A stretch of DNA of 64,000 nucleotides, taken from contig JARKIF010000014.1 of assembly GCA_029378245.1 (NCBI GenBank), positions 372,001 through 436,000 of the forward strand. The letters are read 5' to 3'. The notes beneath the pieces are model-generated. The model made no database searches. It had not been told where the DNA came from and saw nothing but the letters and a program-made list of their open reading frames with translations. The translations under genes and the position numbers were made by a program. Below, in pieces: positions 31,786 through 43,689 of the stretch. This stretch comes from Roridomyces roridus. Lineage: Eukaryota; Basidiomycota; Agaricomycetes; Agaricales; Mycenaceae. How positions within the stretch are numbered: the stretch's first letter is position 1; each line of letters opens with the position of its first letter.

Positions 31786-33254
31786 TCAAATAAGACGCGG
31801 TACATTCCACGGCGCCCACTGCGCGTTGGGAACCGAGAAGGTGTAATTGCCCGCTGTCTCCACCACATGAGTGTCCTGCCGGCTTGTCCAACAAAAACTT
31901 GTTAATGAACGCAGTGAGCTCGGGCTGCTGAGTGTCTGGGAAGACGCAGTGCGTGTGGTTTGCAGCCTGCGAGATGCCCATATTTTCCGAAGCACCTAGG
32001 GCTGTCCACGCTGTGCGGGCGGCGATCATGGCACCCCAGGAGGAGAAGGGACCGAGCCAGTCGTAGCCCAGGTTGTCGATCACGAACATGGCGCGTGGGG
32101 CGACGAGTGCGCCCTGTGTGACGGTCAGACGGCCAACAACAGTATGGTGAATGCGTACCAATGAGTGGTGGTCAAAAGGCAATCTATCCACGGAGCTGTT
32201 GGCGAACTGGTCAAAGTTGCTGGACAACCACACATTTTCCTGTACGATTTCTGAGGCCGTCTGGGTCAAGATTCCTGTCGACAGTATAAAGTCCGAGATG
32301 CGCCAACTGTCTGTACCGCCAGAGCCAGATTCCTGGGGGATTGTCAAAGCAATCCGTGGCTCAAAGGCCCCTGACTTGAATTAGATGGCGGATTGAGAAC
32401 ATGGCATAATGGATATACCTGCAACAAGTGCACCTTTACCGTTGCGAGAGCATCCCGAGACTCCGACTCTCTCGAGGTTGATCCTTGCTGCAGGGGTGAC
32501 CTCGAGTGCCTGAAAGGCCATAAAGTTTCAGTTCATTCAAGATTCAGACAACGTACATCCATGATTCTGCGCAACCGATTAGAAACAAAACGGAGACTGG
32601 ATGAAAAACTTACCTCTGAACCCCCCATGCCCACGCCATCATGGCACCTGGAAATCGTCAACATTCGAGCAAATCTATAGAAGAAACAAACCTGCGGAGG
32701 CGTCGGTACCAAACAAATCGTAGAAAAGCCCCACACCGCGGCTGGCAGGGCTACTATCCTGCTGCGCAAACTCGGCGTTGTTGAATTCAATGACGGCCAG
32801 CTCCTCAGGTAAGGGAACGGAGACGCCACCCATCCCAATGACCGCAGGTACACGGCCGGTCGAGTTGGCGGGGAAAGTGATAGTCGGGGCGAAGGTGATG
32901 GAGTTGCCAGCGTGAGTTACATTTATGGTGAGCGTGTTCCCGGAAAAGGACGCGCTCATGCTATCTGGGCGTCCAGGCAGCACACCAAGCTCGTCGCTCT
33001 GCAACACGGCGCTCATTTCGGCTCGGCGACAAGCCCAATCTTCCAGAGTCCTGACTTTGGTCTTGCCGTCGAGGAAGGTGAAGAGGTCAGGGAGCACTGA
33101 ACTGTTGAACGACGAGAGGTCGGGAGTTTTGGGGCATGCTGGAAACAAGGTGAGAATTGCACGCATGAATTATATACAACGTACACGCTGCACCCGCCGT
33201 CGCAAACAGCAGACATGAAGCTACAGTGAATTGAAGAAACTTGGAGTGGAACAT
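31786..33254 (-). CDS. Secreted 4-O-methyl-glucuronoyl methylesterase, CE15 family (frame change near 31880)
   Basis: The enzyme cleaves the ester link between lignin and glucuronoxylan. The start at 33254 gives a signal peptide ([20 protein letters not shown]), then an intron and [19 protein letters not shown]. No CBM1 module is present. The catalytic serine motif is GCSRNG ([20 protein letters not shown], near 32430). The catalytic Glu lies in [13 protein letters not shown] and the His in [13 protein letters not shown]. The C-terminus expected for the family ([20 protein letters not shown]...) is in a frame +1 to the preceding exon. No intron fits, so one extra base near 31870-31885 is implied. 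If read literally, the open frame continues to 31721 instead. Several short introns interrupt the gene. Confidence 0.9.
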
Positions 33255-33791
33255 TTCGATGCGTATTGTCAGACCATAGTAGCCCACTTTAAAAAGTTGT
33301 GGAGAGTCGTCATATGACAAGTTCTTTTTGGGTCCGGCAGCGAGCGGAGACTTCTCCCGGCGGGTTCAAGTGGGTTGAGGCTTCGACTTGCGAATTGAGG
33401 CCGAAATCGAAGAGGGGGAGGTAAATTTATGGGACAGAAGAGTTGGAATTAGCAGGCCAAGATTAGGGTCCAGTAGAAAGAGCAGCAAGATGCGCATGAC
33501 GGGCATTTTGGAACCTCGTGATGGTTAGAAGCGCGACGCGGGTGACCGTCGGGCCCGCCCTAAGTTCGATGGGTCGAGAAGAATCCTGTCGAAAGGTCGC
33601 ACATTTCGCAGCAGGTGGTTCGGGCTAAGCACAAATTTGGAACACGCCGGGGACGCGCCGATCACGTGGCGGTGCTTTCTCCTCGGCCCGCTCCCGAACT
33701 GGGTGCACGGTGGACAGGAGTAAATGCGGGCCCGGGACAGCGCGTCGTTGGGCGGTGATACGCCACGCCACACCATGCCTTTGCCTTTGCC
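33255..33791. other. 537-bp intergenic divergent region
   Basis: This is the gap between the CE15 esterase start and the SMP/C2 protein start, which diverge from it. It is the longest divergent spacer in the window. I see GC-rich stretches around 33530-33730 but no tRNA fold, no repeat and no credible coding frame. It presumably holds two promoters, and the longer size fits a regulated esterase gene. Confidence 0.45.
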
Positions 33792-36743
33792 ATGAACACC
33801 AGTCCAGAGAGAAGAACGGTCACAGACCCTGTTACTCACCAAAGTTTGCCTATTCATGACCACGTTGCCGAGCTACCTGCGGTGGTCCAAGTCGACCTGG
33901 ACCCCTCGCAAATGACGGGCGTCGTGGACACAGAGGCACGCAAGAACTCCTGGCTCGATGACGATATTCGCCGAACTAGAATCCAAACTGCCGTCATTGC
34001 TGGGCTGTCTGCCTTTTCTGGGGCTCTGGTATCCAACTTGCTGGGGAGCAGGGCCGTATGCTCTGCGTTGGGGCTGGTGGCCGCTGTGTGTGTATTATAT
34101 TTCTGGGACCCTCCCAAACCACGGATGCAATTGAGAGATGAGGTTACAACCAAGGTATATTCTATTTTGTATCACGATGTTGGAATTCAGAGTGCTTGTA
34201 GTCTGAAGCACCAGAGACTGCCCTTTGGTTTAGCGCTATTCTTCGTTCTCTGGCCGATAGTCAACCCCGCTTTATTTGCATCCATCGGGGACACGTTGGA
34301 AGACGCGCTACAGGTAAGGAATTTCTGCACTGAATCGTGCTCATCTCTCACCACAGGCAACCCTTCCGACACCCATCCACGGAGTTCGTGTTACAGACAT
34401 TGGACAAGGCTCCGAGGCACTCCGCATTATTGGCATCCGATCTCTGCCCGGTGCAGCCACAACGACCGAAGAGAATGACTTTGTCAACCTAGAGGTCGCC
34501 CTGGCATACCGAGGCTCCCCTCATTCCAAAGGTCACAACGCCCATCTCCTCCTCCAGTTTTGGATCTCTGGAGGTCTCGTCATTCCCGTGTGGGTCGAAG
34601 TCACGGGTGTTTTGGCCACAGCGAGGATGCGCGTCCAGCTAATGTCGGATGCACCCTTCTTCTCTGCACTGACTCTGACGCTCCTGGGACAACCCCGTGT
34701 GACATTCAAATGTACACCGTTGGCCAAAAGTTTCTTGAATGTTATGGACATCCCTGGTCTTTCTGGCTGGCTCCAGAAAGCAATCGACACTGCGGTGGGG
34801 GCGTATGTCGCGCCGCGTAGTCTGAATCTAGATTGAAGCGTATGCTTGGCAAACGAGACCAGATGGACACCGAAACGCTCGGAGTTGTTGTGGTTGTTGT
34901 TAAAAGTGCGCAGGGATTCAAGGACGGTGATGCTGGAAAATTCTGGGAGTCCCAAACTAATCGTCGGGGCGACCCATTCGTTACAATCGGCTGGGGAAAT
35001 ATGGTTTACCAGTTTGGTCTAGTCGGTGCGCCTACCCCCTATATTTTCTTGCTCGAAAGCTTATGAATGACAGTGTAATTACGAACGAAGGAAGCCCTTA
35101 CTGGCAAGAAGCAGCAGTCCTCCTCGTTGGTCCGTCGGAAATGAACGCGAGAGAGCTGCTGCGTGTTCAACTTCGCGATCTAGGTGCGGTTGATTGCCTT
35201 CTTCCCAGCCTGCTTCTCAAGTCGTTTCAGACTGGGGATCGTCAAGCGATCTCTTGGGCACTGTCGAACTGCATTTGCACGACCTCATGGGAAATCCGAA
35301 GACCTCGAATCGAATGTCGCCTCGCACTGATCGTTTCACGGACATGAATGGTGCCAAGTGGCCTGGTCATCTCGAATGGGAATGTGGTTACTTTTCCAAG
35401 ACGACTATCGAGCATCATCTGAAGGACGTCGATGAGTTCACGCGCAAGGTTGAACACGAAACGGAGCGCAGGCTCAGAGAGGCTGACTCTGTGCGGCACG
35501 ACGAACAAGATGTCGCCCGACAGAAAAAGGCTGATCTGAAAGACCGAAGCGAGGAAGCTATCGCGGGTCAAGCACCGTCAGTCCAGTGGCCCTCGGGAAT
35601 TCTTTCCATTCGGATCGAGCAGATCACTGGATTGGTGGTGCAGAGGACGCGGAATAGCATTGTTGGCAATTTAATTTCATGCACCACGAAGATGACCACG
35701 ATTTACCCAGTGCATACTGCACAGTCATACTAAACCACGAGCGTGTCTATACCACCCGCACCCGGTTGAGGAGCAACAAACCTTTTGTCAGTTTACTCAT
35801 TTTCTAATAACGAGATTGTTGACATCGGAAACAGTTTTCAACCGGGACTGAGCGCTTTATTAAGGACTGGCGCACTACGTCCTTGATAATTGCTGTGCGC
35901 GACTCGTGTATGGGCGAGGATCCACTCATCGGCGCCGTCGACCTTTCGCTGCCAAAGCTGCTCAGTGGGCGTTCACAGATCTGCGACGAATTTTCGCTTG
36001 CTGGTGGAATCGGATACGGACGCGTCAAGATATCACTTGTCTTTCGAAGCGTCCTGATTGACCCAACACGACTGCCACGATCGCTTGTGGGCTGGGACGT
36101 CGCCACGCTGGACATCCAGCCGCACGCTCGCGAAAGGGCCAAACTACCAGAGGACCTAAAATCATGCCGCTTGGTTCTCCGTACTCCAAACGGCAAAGGC
36201 AAGCTCCACGCTCACACAGACGGCAGCTGGCGGCACAAGCGCGAGAAACCCGTCCGCCTCGCCGTACACCGTCGATCCTCTGAATGTCTCGTCGTCGAGT
36301 TCAAACACCACACGCGCGTCGGGATCCGGCGGCCACTTGCGTTTTGCACGCTCTGGCTCAAGGATGTCGTAGATCGCGAGCAGACGACTTTGGTGTTGAG
36401 CGTGTGGCAGAATGAAAACGGCGCCCTTGAACACGCTCGTGCCAATGACCGACCGCCAGACGAATCTGGTCCTCAACGGCTGGGGACATTGGAGCTCACG
36501 ATAAGGCTTTTGCCAGGACTGAGCGGGTACCACAAGCCGCTGGCCGCGCATGAGCCCAGCATTGCAGACGTAATGCAGGTTCTCGATGCCACGGCGGAGG
36601 AGGACGAAAACGGGTTGTTGCACCCGTTGGACCCGGACAGCAGCTCTGAGGATGAGGTGGAAGAGAGCGAAGTCAAACATCCTCGGTTAATGCATCGTTT
36701 GAGCAGCAAGATTGCACATCTTGGGCACCATGATGAAACATAA
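33792..36743 (+). CDS. SMP/C2-domain membrane lipid-transfer protein (tricalbin/Mug190-like)
   Basis: The start is MNTSPERRTVTDPVTHQSLP. A hydrophobic hairpin region (IQTAVIAGLSAFSGALVSNL, LGLVAAVCVLYFW) is followed by an SMP lipid-binding domain. The SMP domain runs from FVLWPIVNPALFASIGDTLE through GVRVTDIGQGSEALRI to LPGLSGWLQKAIDTAV. A C2 domain follows (GVVVVVVKSAQGFKDGD, DPFVTIGWG). A second C2-like region (GILSIRIEQITGLVV; SCMGEDPLIGAVDLSLPKLL) and an acidic C-terminus come after it. This order matches tricalbin/extended-synaptotagmin proteins of ER-plasma membrane contacts, especially the fungal Mug190 type. Several introns are needed (for example about 35184-35230, which restores WGSSSDLLGTVELHLHDL). 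The lipid specificity is unknown. Confidence 0.82.
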
Positions 36744-37032
36744 TATTCGCATACCAAATCTATGTAACGGCCGGCCTTGAGTAATATACAGAGAATTCCG
36801 GTCGGTATACTATACGTCGAACAAATGTAAATGTACAGGGAGTGACTCGTAGGGTGGATGGTATCGAGCAGTGGGCGAAAAAACGAATGAGTGGATGTTG
36901 CAGGTAATAATGCAATGCCAGTTTGTTCCAGGGGAATAAAGATATGTAGATGCAGGCCAGTTCCAGGGTTTTGAGCACAACAGGAATAATCAGTCGGAGA
37001 ACGAAGGGAGTAGTAGCGGAATTAAACAGCGA

Positions 37033-39202
37033 CTATAAGGCTACGGCCCTCACCACGCCAGGATTACCTGACGTCCGATAGACCATCCCCGTGCCAGTTC
37101 TAGGCCGTGGGCGGGCAATGCCGCTCTGCTGCTGGTCATACAGTGGCGTTGTGGGCGTTGTGGGGGTCGTAGGGGCTGGCCCGCGCAAATACGGCGATGA
37201 TGTGCGGTTCATGTAGGCCAGTGATGTAGAGGGGGAGGGTGAAAGGAGAGACACGGATGTCGCCGAGGTCGAGGCGGACAGTCCAGAGAATGATGTGGAT
37301 GAGGTAGAAGATGCGATTGAAGAGCTGGTGCTGCTTGTCGGCAAACCCGGAACCGGCACAGCGGGCCGATCACCGGCAATACGTGATGGGAGACGCAGGG
37401 GCCGCATTTGGGGTTTGACAAGTTGCGGCTGCGGCAGCGGCGGTATAGACGTCGTGGATGGAGGCGCAACGAGTTGTGGCGTGCTCTTCATGGCGAAATC
37501 GGCATTATGATTATCGCGGGTTCGCGGGAGCATGGACGGTGTCACACCCGTCACGGCCCGTGGTCGCACGAGACCCACACTGGCACTGCTGGTTGTACGC
37601 CGTATACTCCCACCGGGCGTGCTTGGCAGCGGCTTTTCCTTGTCCGCAGCCATCACCCTCAGCACTCGTGATCGACTTCGCATCAGCGGCAAACTCAGCT
37701 GCGTCGTTGCCGAGTCCATCGTGTGGCCAGAATCGTCAGTGTGCATGGAAGTGATCCGCGATCGACTGGGCACCCGGGAAAACCGCGGCTCGCTCCGACG
37801 TGCCCAGGATGTCGGTGGGGCGTTTCCGCGCCATGCACCAAACTCATCAATCTCCGACTCAACGTCATAGTCGCTCTGTGTCCGTCGAGCGTGTGAAGCT
37901 GGTCGCGAGAAGCCTGCGTGGGACAGACTGGAAGCACGGCTTGGACGGCTGTTGAGACTCATGGAGCTCGTGGAACGTGAAAGTCCGAGTGAAGAACGGT
38001 TGAGATTGAGGGTCGAGATACGGTGAGTGAGGGCACTCGGCGCATCCTCGTCCTCCGAGTCACTCCAGCCAAGGCCAGTTGTAAGCCCGATACCACCCGC
38101 GAGCGTCTTTCCATCACGATGGCGAACCCGTCGTTGCGCAGTGTCTCGAGAGTCGCGGGCAGGCTTCTCCTTGGACGGCGTGAGGGACGGGGACGCGGCA
38201 GTGTTGACGAGCTTTGATCGCGGGGAGAGGAAGCCGTGGTGGACCATGACTTTGCTGCAGAATCATAAGTTTTTGTTGCACCCAAAAATAAGCCAACGCG
38301 ACCACGCACGGAAGAGAGGTATGTAGATCAAGGTCCGAATCCGAGTCTTCTGGGGCGTCCCCGTCCCAGAGGATCTGAGGACCCTCGGTACTGGCGACAT
38401 CCATCTCATCATCGTAACCAAAAGGGTACGACTCGGAGTAAACGCTGGCCCGAGGTTTGCCATAGTCATCTATAAACTCTTCTTCCCATGGCTCCCCGTG
38501 GCTCGAGAGACTGCGACGCGATGCCGAAAGACTGGAGAGGCGTGGTCTGGGGGTAGTTGCAAGGATGGTAGCAATGTCAGGGGAAGGGGCACGAGAACCG
38601 TCGGGAAGTGCATCAAAGTCGGGACCATCGTCATCCGGGGCAGGCATGGCGATGGAACTGAGCGCAATGCTCTCCCTGTGTGCGCGTGGCGGTGTTCGGG
38701 CGGGACGAACAGAGCTGGACGGCATGACCTTTGGAACGTGTGTGGACTCATCGTCGTCCAAGGGAGCCTTTTGAATGTCCTGCAAAGGGGCGCCCTGAAG
38801 GAGATCATCTGTCTGCTCGTCGATAGAAAAAGCGAGACTGGGGCGGTGTAGACTCTGTGCTGCTGAGGAGGGAGTGCGAGGGGAGGAGCGCGGAGAGCCT
38901 GTGGATGATGCACTGAGCAAAGAATCACTGCGAGTGCTCGCAAAGGAGTCGCGGTTCTCCTGGCTGGAGAGCTTGGAGGAGCGACGTGAGCGCGAGGGAC
39001 CAGTGCTGGCGAGAAAGAGAAGCGTGTCCGAGTCTGATATCCTGCTGGGCCCAGGAACTGGCGGGAGGGGCCCCACTGGCGGCTTTGACGGGGGCGGATT
39101 GAAGGTGGCAGACTGGGGCGTGGGGCTGGGAAGGAAGGTCGGCGGCGACGGGAATGCCTCCAACGTCTCGAGAAGTAGGGGCCTTGGCACTGGACGCTCC
39201 AT
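37033..39202 (-). CDS. Large Ser/Pro-rich unknown protein
   Basis: Two exons join in frame: MERPVPRPLLLETLEAFPSP through DLDLHTSLP, then a GTGCGT...CAG intron (about 38257-38311), then KVMVHHGFLSPRSKLVNTAA to the stop at 37033. The frame is also open upstream of 39202 to 39337, so the Met at 39202 is a choice. The protein is almost entirely disordered, with many Ser/Arg/Pro motifs (RRSSKLSSQENRDSF, PSRSRITSMHTDDSG). It has an acidic stretch with two SDSE-like patches and a C-terminal Pro-Thr-Thr repeat near 37145-37175. It has no recognisable domain. Many RxxS and SP sites suggest a phosphoregulated scaffold, but this is only an inference. Confidence 0.65.
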
Positions 39203-39668
39203 TGGAGAGCAAAAGAGAGAGTTGACGGAAGAAGCCAGCTTCAAATATTTGGATCGCGAATATCTCCTTCCGTGCCTTCTGTCTTTACGACCATGCTTGC
39301 CCACCGAGCCCGAACAGAATCCTCCATCCTCCTGCATAAATAATCGCCGTGAAGCTTAACCTCTTTTGCCAGCCTTCGAAGCCAGTGGCGGTCCTCCCCG
39401 CAGCTTCTTTCCGTTTCATTTTTTCGGACGTATCCTCTGCCATGTGGTTTACGGAACACGGTCAATGCAAACCAAGGGAATGGGTCTAGTGCATTGCTAC
39501 AGCAATTATGCTAACCCCGCCACGGCTAGTTTGAGTGCAAGGTTCCGTCAATCAGTCCGCCAATCATTGCCGCAATTATGCAGCGCAGACGGCGTCAAGT
39601 TCGCTCTAGGCAGGATATTATGATACATGTATGCAGACTTTACATGGGTATACTTGATTTCAGTCAAC
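39203..39668. other. 466-bp intergenic region between two same-strand genes
   Basis: This region lies upstream of the Ser-rich gene and downstream of the next minus-strand gene, so it should hold the promoter of the former and the 3' end of the latter. A GCAATTATG word occurs twice (near 39502 and 39571). No coding frame, RNA gene or mobile-element signature was found. Confidence 0.4.
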
Positions 39669-40811
39669 TCAGGCCTTTATCGCCGACGCTCGTCTACCAC
39701 TGGCAATGGCAGCAGCAGTGAACAGGGTGACTTTTGTTACATCCTTTCCAAACGCGCCCCGCACAGAATCATACACCCAGCCAGTCACCAGCGTCTCCAC
39801 CTCGGCGATGATATCCCGCATGTCGTTGGGCTTGAGAGAGCGGCCCAGTACGCTCATATTGGCACGCAACGGTGACGCCGCCTCCAGGAAGGTCGCCACA
39901 AATTTGTGAATTTCCATATTACCCGCACCAGGTGCGCCACGTCCGTGCCAGAACGACGGACCAGCCGCCGTCACGAGAGCTCGAATTGCGTCGATATGCT
40001 CGTACGAGCTGAGGCCCTTGATGAGTACGAAGAGACAGGCTGTTGCGTGTGGTGCCGGAATCAGGTCGTATGTGAACAACTGCCCGATAAAAGTAGCTTG
40101 GGCAATGGCGGACGAGACGTAATTGAAGGAAGGCGCATTGTAGTACGTGATCGCATTGGGGTAGTCCTTCGCAAATGTTAGACGGCACTTGTAAGTCTCG
40201 TAAGAACTCACTGGATCCCAGCATGCCTTGAAAGCACCGACAACACACTCCCTCAAATGCCAAATAAACGATTGAGCGGTCTGCTCTCCCAGCAGATCGA
40301 AGAACTGCCGATACACCATAAAGGCAAACGGTGCGATGCCAGCGCTCTCCTCGGTAATCTTCTCACTCCCCTTGCAGCAGAAATGCTGCGCGAGCTCGGC
40401 CATAGCCTCGATCGGCCACGTACGGGAAGCGACGATCGCCGCGGCGTACTGCTCGTGAAGCGGGGTGGCGGCGTGAGATGCGCCACGTGAGAAAGCGTCC
40501 AGCCATTTCGGCGGCAGTTGCACAGGTTTGGGATTAGCCGGAACACTGGCCCGGCGCACGGGCTGTGGGCGGCTGAACGTCGGGACGAACGGAGTTGCCA
40601 GTGGATTGAGCTGGTCCGAGTCTCGAGAGACTAGTTTGGCGGAACTGAATATAGACTGGATCTCGTCGTCCTCAAGGGCGAGGGTGCTTGTCGAGCTAGC
40701 GGGAGAAGACAACACTGGAGAGTAGCTTCGAGCGTTGCCGCGGGGCTTTTGTGGCGAGCGGTTCTCGAAGAGTAGGTTGAGCTCAGTGGTGATCGGAGTG
40801 GGGTAAGGCAT
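39669..40811 (-). CDS. Unknown alpha-helical protein
   Basis: The start is MPYPTPITTELNLLFENRSP. One 45-nt in-frame intron (GTGAGT...AAG) lies after KACWDP near 40169-40213. The first about 100 residues are disordered. The remaining about 260 residues are rich in amphipathic helices (EAMAELAQHFCCKGSEKITE, FMVYRQFFDLLGEQTAQSFI, TACLFVLIKGLSSYEHIDAI). This resembles an armadillo or MIF4G-like repeat fold in overall pattern, but I cannot assign a family. The C-terminus ends in a run of small residues (TLFTAAAIASGRRASA). It is divergent from the next gene by 246 bp. Confidence 0.68.
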   Translation of the reverse strand: MPYPTPITTELNLLFENRSPQKPRGNARSYSPVLSSPASSTSTLALEDDEIQSIFSSAKLVSRDSDQLNPLATPFVPTFSRPQPVRRASVPANPKPVQLPPKWLDAFSRGASHAATPLHEQYAAAIVASRTWPIEAMAELAQHFCCKGSEKITEESAGIAPFAFMVYRQFFDLLGEQTAQSFIWHLRECVVGAFKACWDPVSSYETYKCRLTFAKDYPNAITYYNAPSFNYVSSAIAQATFIGQLFTYDLIPAPHATACLFVLIKGLSSYEHIDAIRALVTAAGPSFWHGRGAPGAGNMEIHKFVATFLEAASPLRANMSVLGRSLKPNDMRDIIAEVETLVTGWVYDSVRGAFGKDVTKVTLFTAAAIASGRRASAIKA

Positions 40812-41057
40812 CGGGGAGAATTGGGAGACATTGTCAGGAAGGCAGACTGATTATATACCAGGCGGATGGAAGGGCACTGCCCAGGATGACAATAAAATGG
40901 TGGAACACAATTGGGAAGCTTGACAACAACAGGCGAAAACAAAAAGAGGCTCTTACTCAATCCCTCTTCTTCTTGTGAGCTAGTTACTCGAGCTTTTACC
41001 CAATGCGACGCGTCTTCTGTGTGCCTCGAGTCTCTGCTCGCTGTCCTCCACCTTGCA

Positions 41058-42362
41058 ATGAAATTTGAGCTCCCTCTCCCGGGCCCAGAGGCTCTCTACC
41101 ATCCTCCTCGTATGACTTGGGCAGGTTCTGTGCTTTGGCTGCTGCTCGTGTCCCAGAATCCTCATCCCTATCCAAGAATTGTATCGTCTACCCAATATCA
41201 GGCCTTTTCTTGGCTGGAAGACTTATCCACCTGTCACTTACGACGATTGGATGAGAAAGTATACCTCCGAACAGTGCCCTGTCTACGACCGTAAGCCAGG
41301 ACGACCCGAATTCGAGTTTGTGAGTATCTCGTGGCGATTTAGATGTCCTTGACAACCCGTAGCACGGCGTCATCAACGATGGCCCACATCAGGGAGGGTA
41401 TGTCAGTGTCGATTCCCATACCCTGATTATGGCGCCCACCCGCTTGCGACCTGGTCAGGCCCTTGCCGCATGTATGGCTTGCACTAACAGATTCTGAAGG
41501 CTTGTACCACCATCACGCTCAGGACCGCGAATGGAGTTACTATGAAGATCCAGATGAAGCGCCCAGACCCAGAGACAGCTTTGGTTTGACGCCTCTCACT
41601 CAAATAACATATAGGGGCCTGAAAACCCATGTGCAGGCTTCTATCGGAGTGTCGTCGATTTCGGGGCAGAAGCCAGAGGCCAGGTCTGGCACCTGTTTCT
41701 AGCCATGCGAGAGCCGATGAAGCAGGACGATGTAAGTCGGGAATGAAGAATCATATGCTCGTGCTCATCTCCGTCTCAAGACGCGTCCAGGCGTTCTCAT
41801 CATCGCTCGCAAGGATTATGCCTTTTCGATTCCTCCGGGATATAAGCCCGACGACGTGCAATGGGCCGCGGGATGCGAATGTTCCTCGTTGGGTTTGTGC
41901 CACCACTTGCTGTGATTGCTCGACTCTAACAGTTAACCAGTCAAGGTCGGGGATTACACCATTCCAGACAACGGCTGCTTGGAGTTTCGCGATACGATAG
42001 CTCATGGCATCCCCGAATCTGCGGGATACTTTGAAGTGCTCTCAGGCGCAGGAGATGGTATTTACCCCGTGGAGATTGTCAAGGACCCTCAAGGTCGCGT
42101 GATTTGCGTGTAAATCCCTCATGTTTCTTCCAAGAATCCTTTTGACCACTCAGCCAGGAAGGTGCGATTCGATGGTCAAGGGGATTTAGACCACGGAAAT
42201 GGAGTTGTAGCACGGCCGTTGTGTCCTGCTCGTCCGCAAACGCCTCCTCTTACCCAAGACACGAGTTGTGATGTACCAGAACCTCTTGCTCCCCGTGCAC
42301 GCAAAAGTCGGAGAAAGTCTGCGGGGGATTTCTTCAGGAGCGTAGCTCGACGCGTAGTGTAG
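41058..42362 (+). CDS. Unknown conserved-looking protein, about seven exons
   Basis: Six short introns join into one frame. MKFELPLPGPEALYHPPRMT runs to YPRI, then come TYPPVTYDDWMRKYTSEQ, HGVINDGPHQGG, and PLPHVWLALTDSEGLYHHHA. These are followed by FYRSVVDFGAEARGQVWHLF, TRPGVLIIARKDYAFSIPPG and VKVGDYTIPDNGCLEFRDTI. The end is FEVLSGAGDGIYPVEIVKDP followed by VRFDGQGDLDHG and a basic tail. The GDGIYPVEIVKD-QGRVI stretch weakly recalls the end of DUF4241-type proteins, but I would not assign it. No signal peptide is clear. The gene is convergent-free: pinin follows 52 bp downstream on the same strand. Clean splicing of so many short exons argues for a real gene. Confidence 0.65.
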
Positions 42363-42414
42363 TTTTGATGATAGCCACAAACAAGATCAAACATCCTTCA
42401 TCTTTTGAGAATCA

Positions 42415-43493
42415 ATGTCGACCGAAGAGTGCGCTCATTCTGCCCTGCGGCTTACTCCCTCTCTGACACCAATGCAGCGCGCCGGTAGAGGAACAGATTC
42501 AGGGGACTCCGAGGGTGCCGACCGAGCCCGCTGCCATGGCCGCCCAGACGAAGAAACGGCCACGACTCGATCTTTCCGACACTCAAAAGCGCAAGCGCGG
42601 GGGCATGGTTGGCTTACTTCTCGGTACGCTCAACAAGGCCAAGATTGAGGACAAGGAGCGTAATGCGAGCGAGGCGGTATGTGAACCCGCCCTTTGTTTG
42701 ATTCCAAAACTAACGCGCGGGCAGGCGAAAAAACGACAACTAATCGACCAACGGCTGCAAAATAAGCTGCGCAGGGAGACCGACTCGGTACGGCGGGCAG
42801 AAGAAGCTCGGAAAGACAAACTCCAAGCCAATCGGAAAGAGGAGGACCTCCAACTCAAAGACTCTGTCGCAAGTGTTTCCACGTTCCGCGTACCCAACTT
42901 GTCAATTAATTTCTACTTACCAGTATAAGCTCCGGCGGACACGTCTCCCGCTTCTTGCCAACTTTCTCTTGACTTCCGACATCATCCCAGCATCGTCGTC
43001 GGACGAGGATCCCGCACCTCTGCCGCTGGCCCTTTCAACCGTGCCCCGTGGCCACCCACCACCACTATACTACCTCCCCGCTCTTCTCACCCCTGCTCAA
43101 GAATCCTATATCAAGCGCCGGAAGGCACAGGTTAGCGGCTTTTCTTGAACCGTGTGCACGACGCTCAAACTATCCTAGGTCTCGGAGGCTGTAGAGCAAG
43201 AGTATAGCGCATTCGTGGAGGAGCGTACTGCTGGAATCAATGAGATCTATGAGCTGCGTAAGGCCGTCGCGGAAGAGGAGCAACGGAAAAAGAGCGAGCG
43301 GGAGGCAGAGGAGGCAGAAAAGGCGAAAGTGGATGAGATGGACATGGAGCAGCCCAAGAGTGCCGATGTCGATATGGAAGTGGACGACCAAGACAGTGCG
43401 ACTCTAGGGAGCAAGGACGTGGAGGAAGAGATGGAAAAGAAGGATGAACCGACAGTGGTCCCGGCAGACGGTGACGATGCGATTGAGTACTAA
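42415..43493 (+). CDS. Pinin/SDK/MemA-domain protein
   Basis: The start is MSTED; a 47-48-nt intron (from about 42429) then joins to APVEEQIQGTPRVPTEP. The conserved pinin/SDK/MemA core follows: KKRPRLDLSDTQKRKRGGMV, GLLLGTLNKAKIEDKE, AKKRQLIDQRLQNKLRRE, and LRRTRLPLLANFLLTSDIIP. Then PPLYYLPALLTPAQESYIKR leads to a long charged coiled coil (EEEQRKKSEREAEEAEKAK) and an acidic C-terminus. Pinin-type proteins associate with spliceosomal and exon-junction factors in the nucleus. Introns near 42678-42724, 42871-42925 and 43132-43178 are supported by frame continuity. It is convergent with QCR2, 196 bp apart. Confidence 0.85.
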
Positions 43494-43689
43494 CTAGTAC
43501 TTGCTTGAGGTGCGCCGTTTCCCTCTGCATCAACAATTCGCTGAATCCTTCTCCAGCATATTCTTTGTTTTTTGTGCGTAGTTCCCTTTCCCTTCCCTTC
43601 CTTTCATCCTCTTCCATCTAACAATGTATCATATTCTTCTGAATGAAAATGAATGATGCTTGGATAATTAATATTGAATGCAGCTCTAT

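Noticed and set aside
33255..33791. Possible tRNA or small RNA gene in the GC-rich spacer
   Set aside because: No cloverleaf with a T-loop and acceptor pairing could be built by eye.
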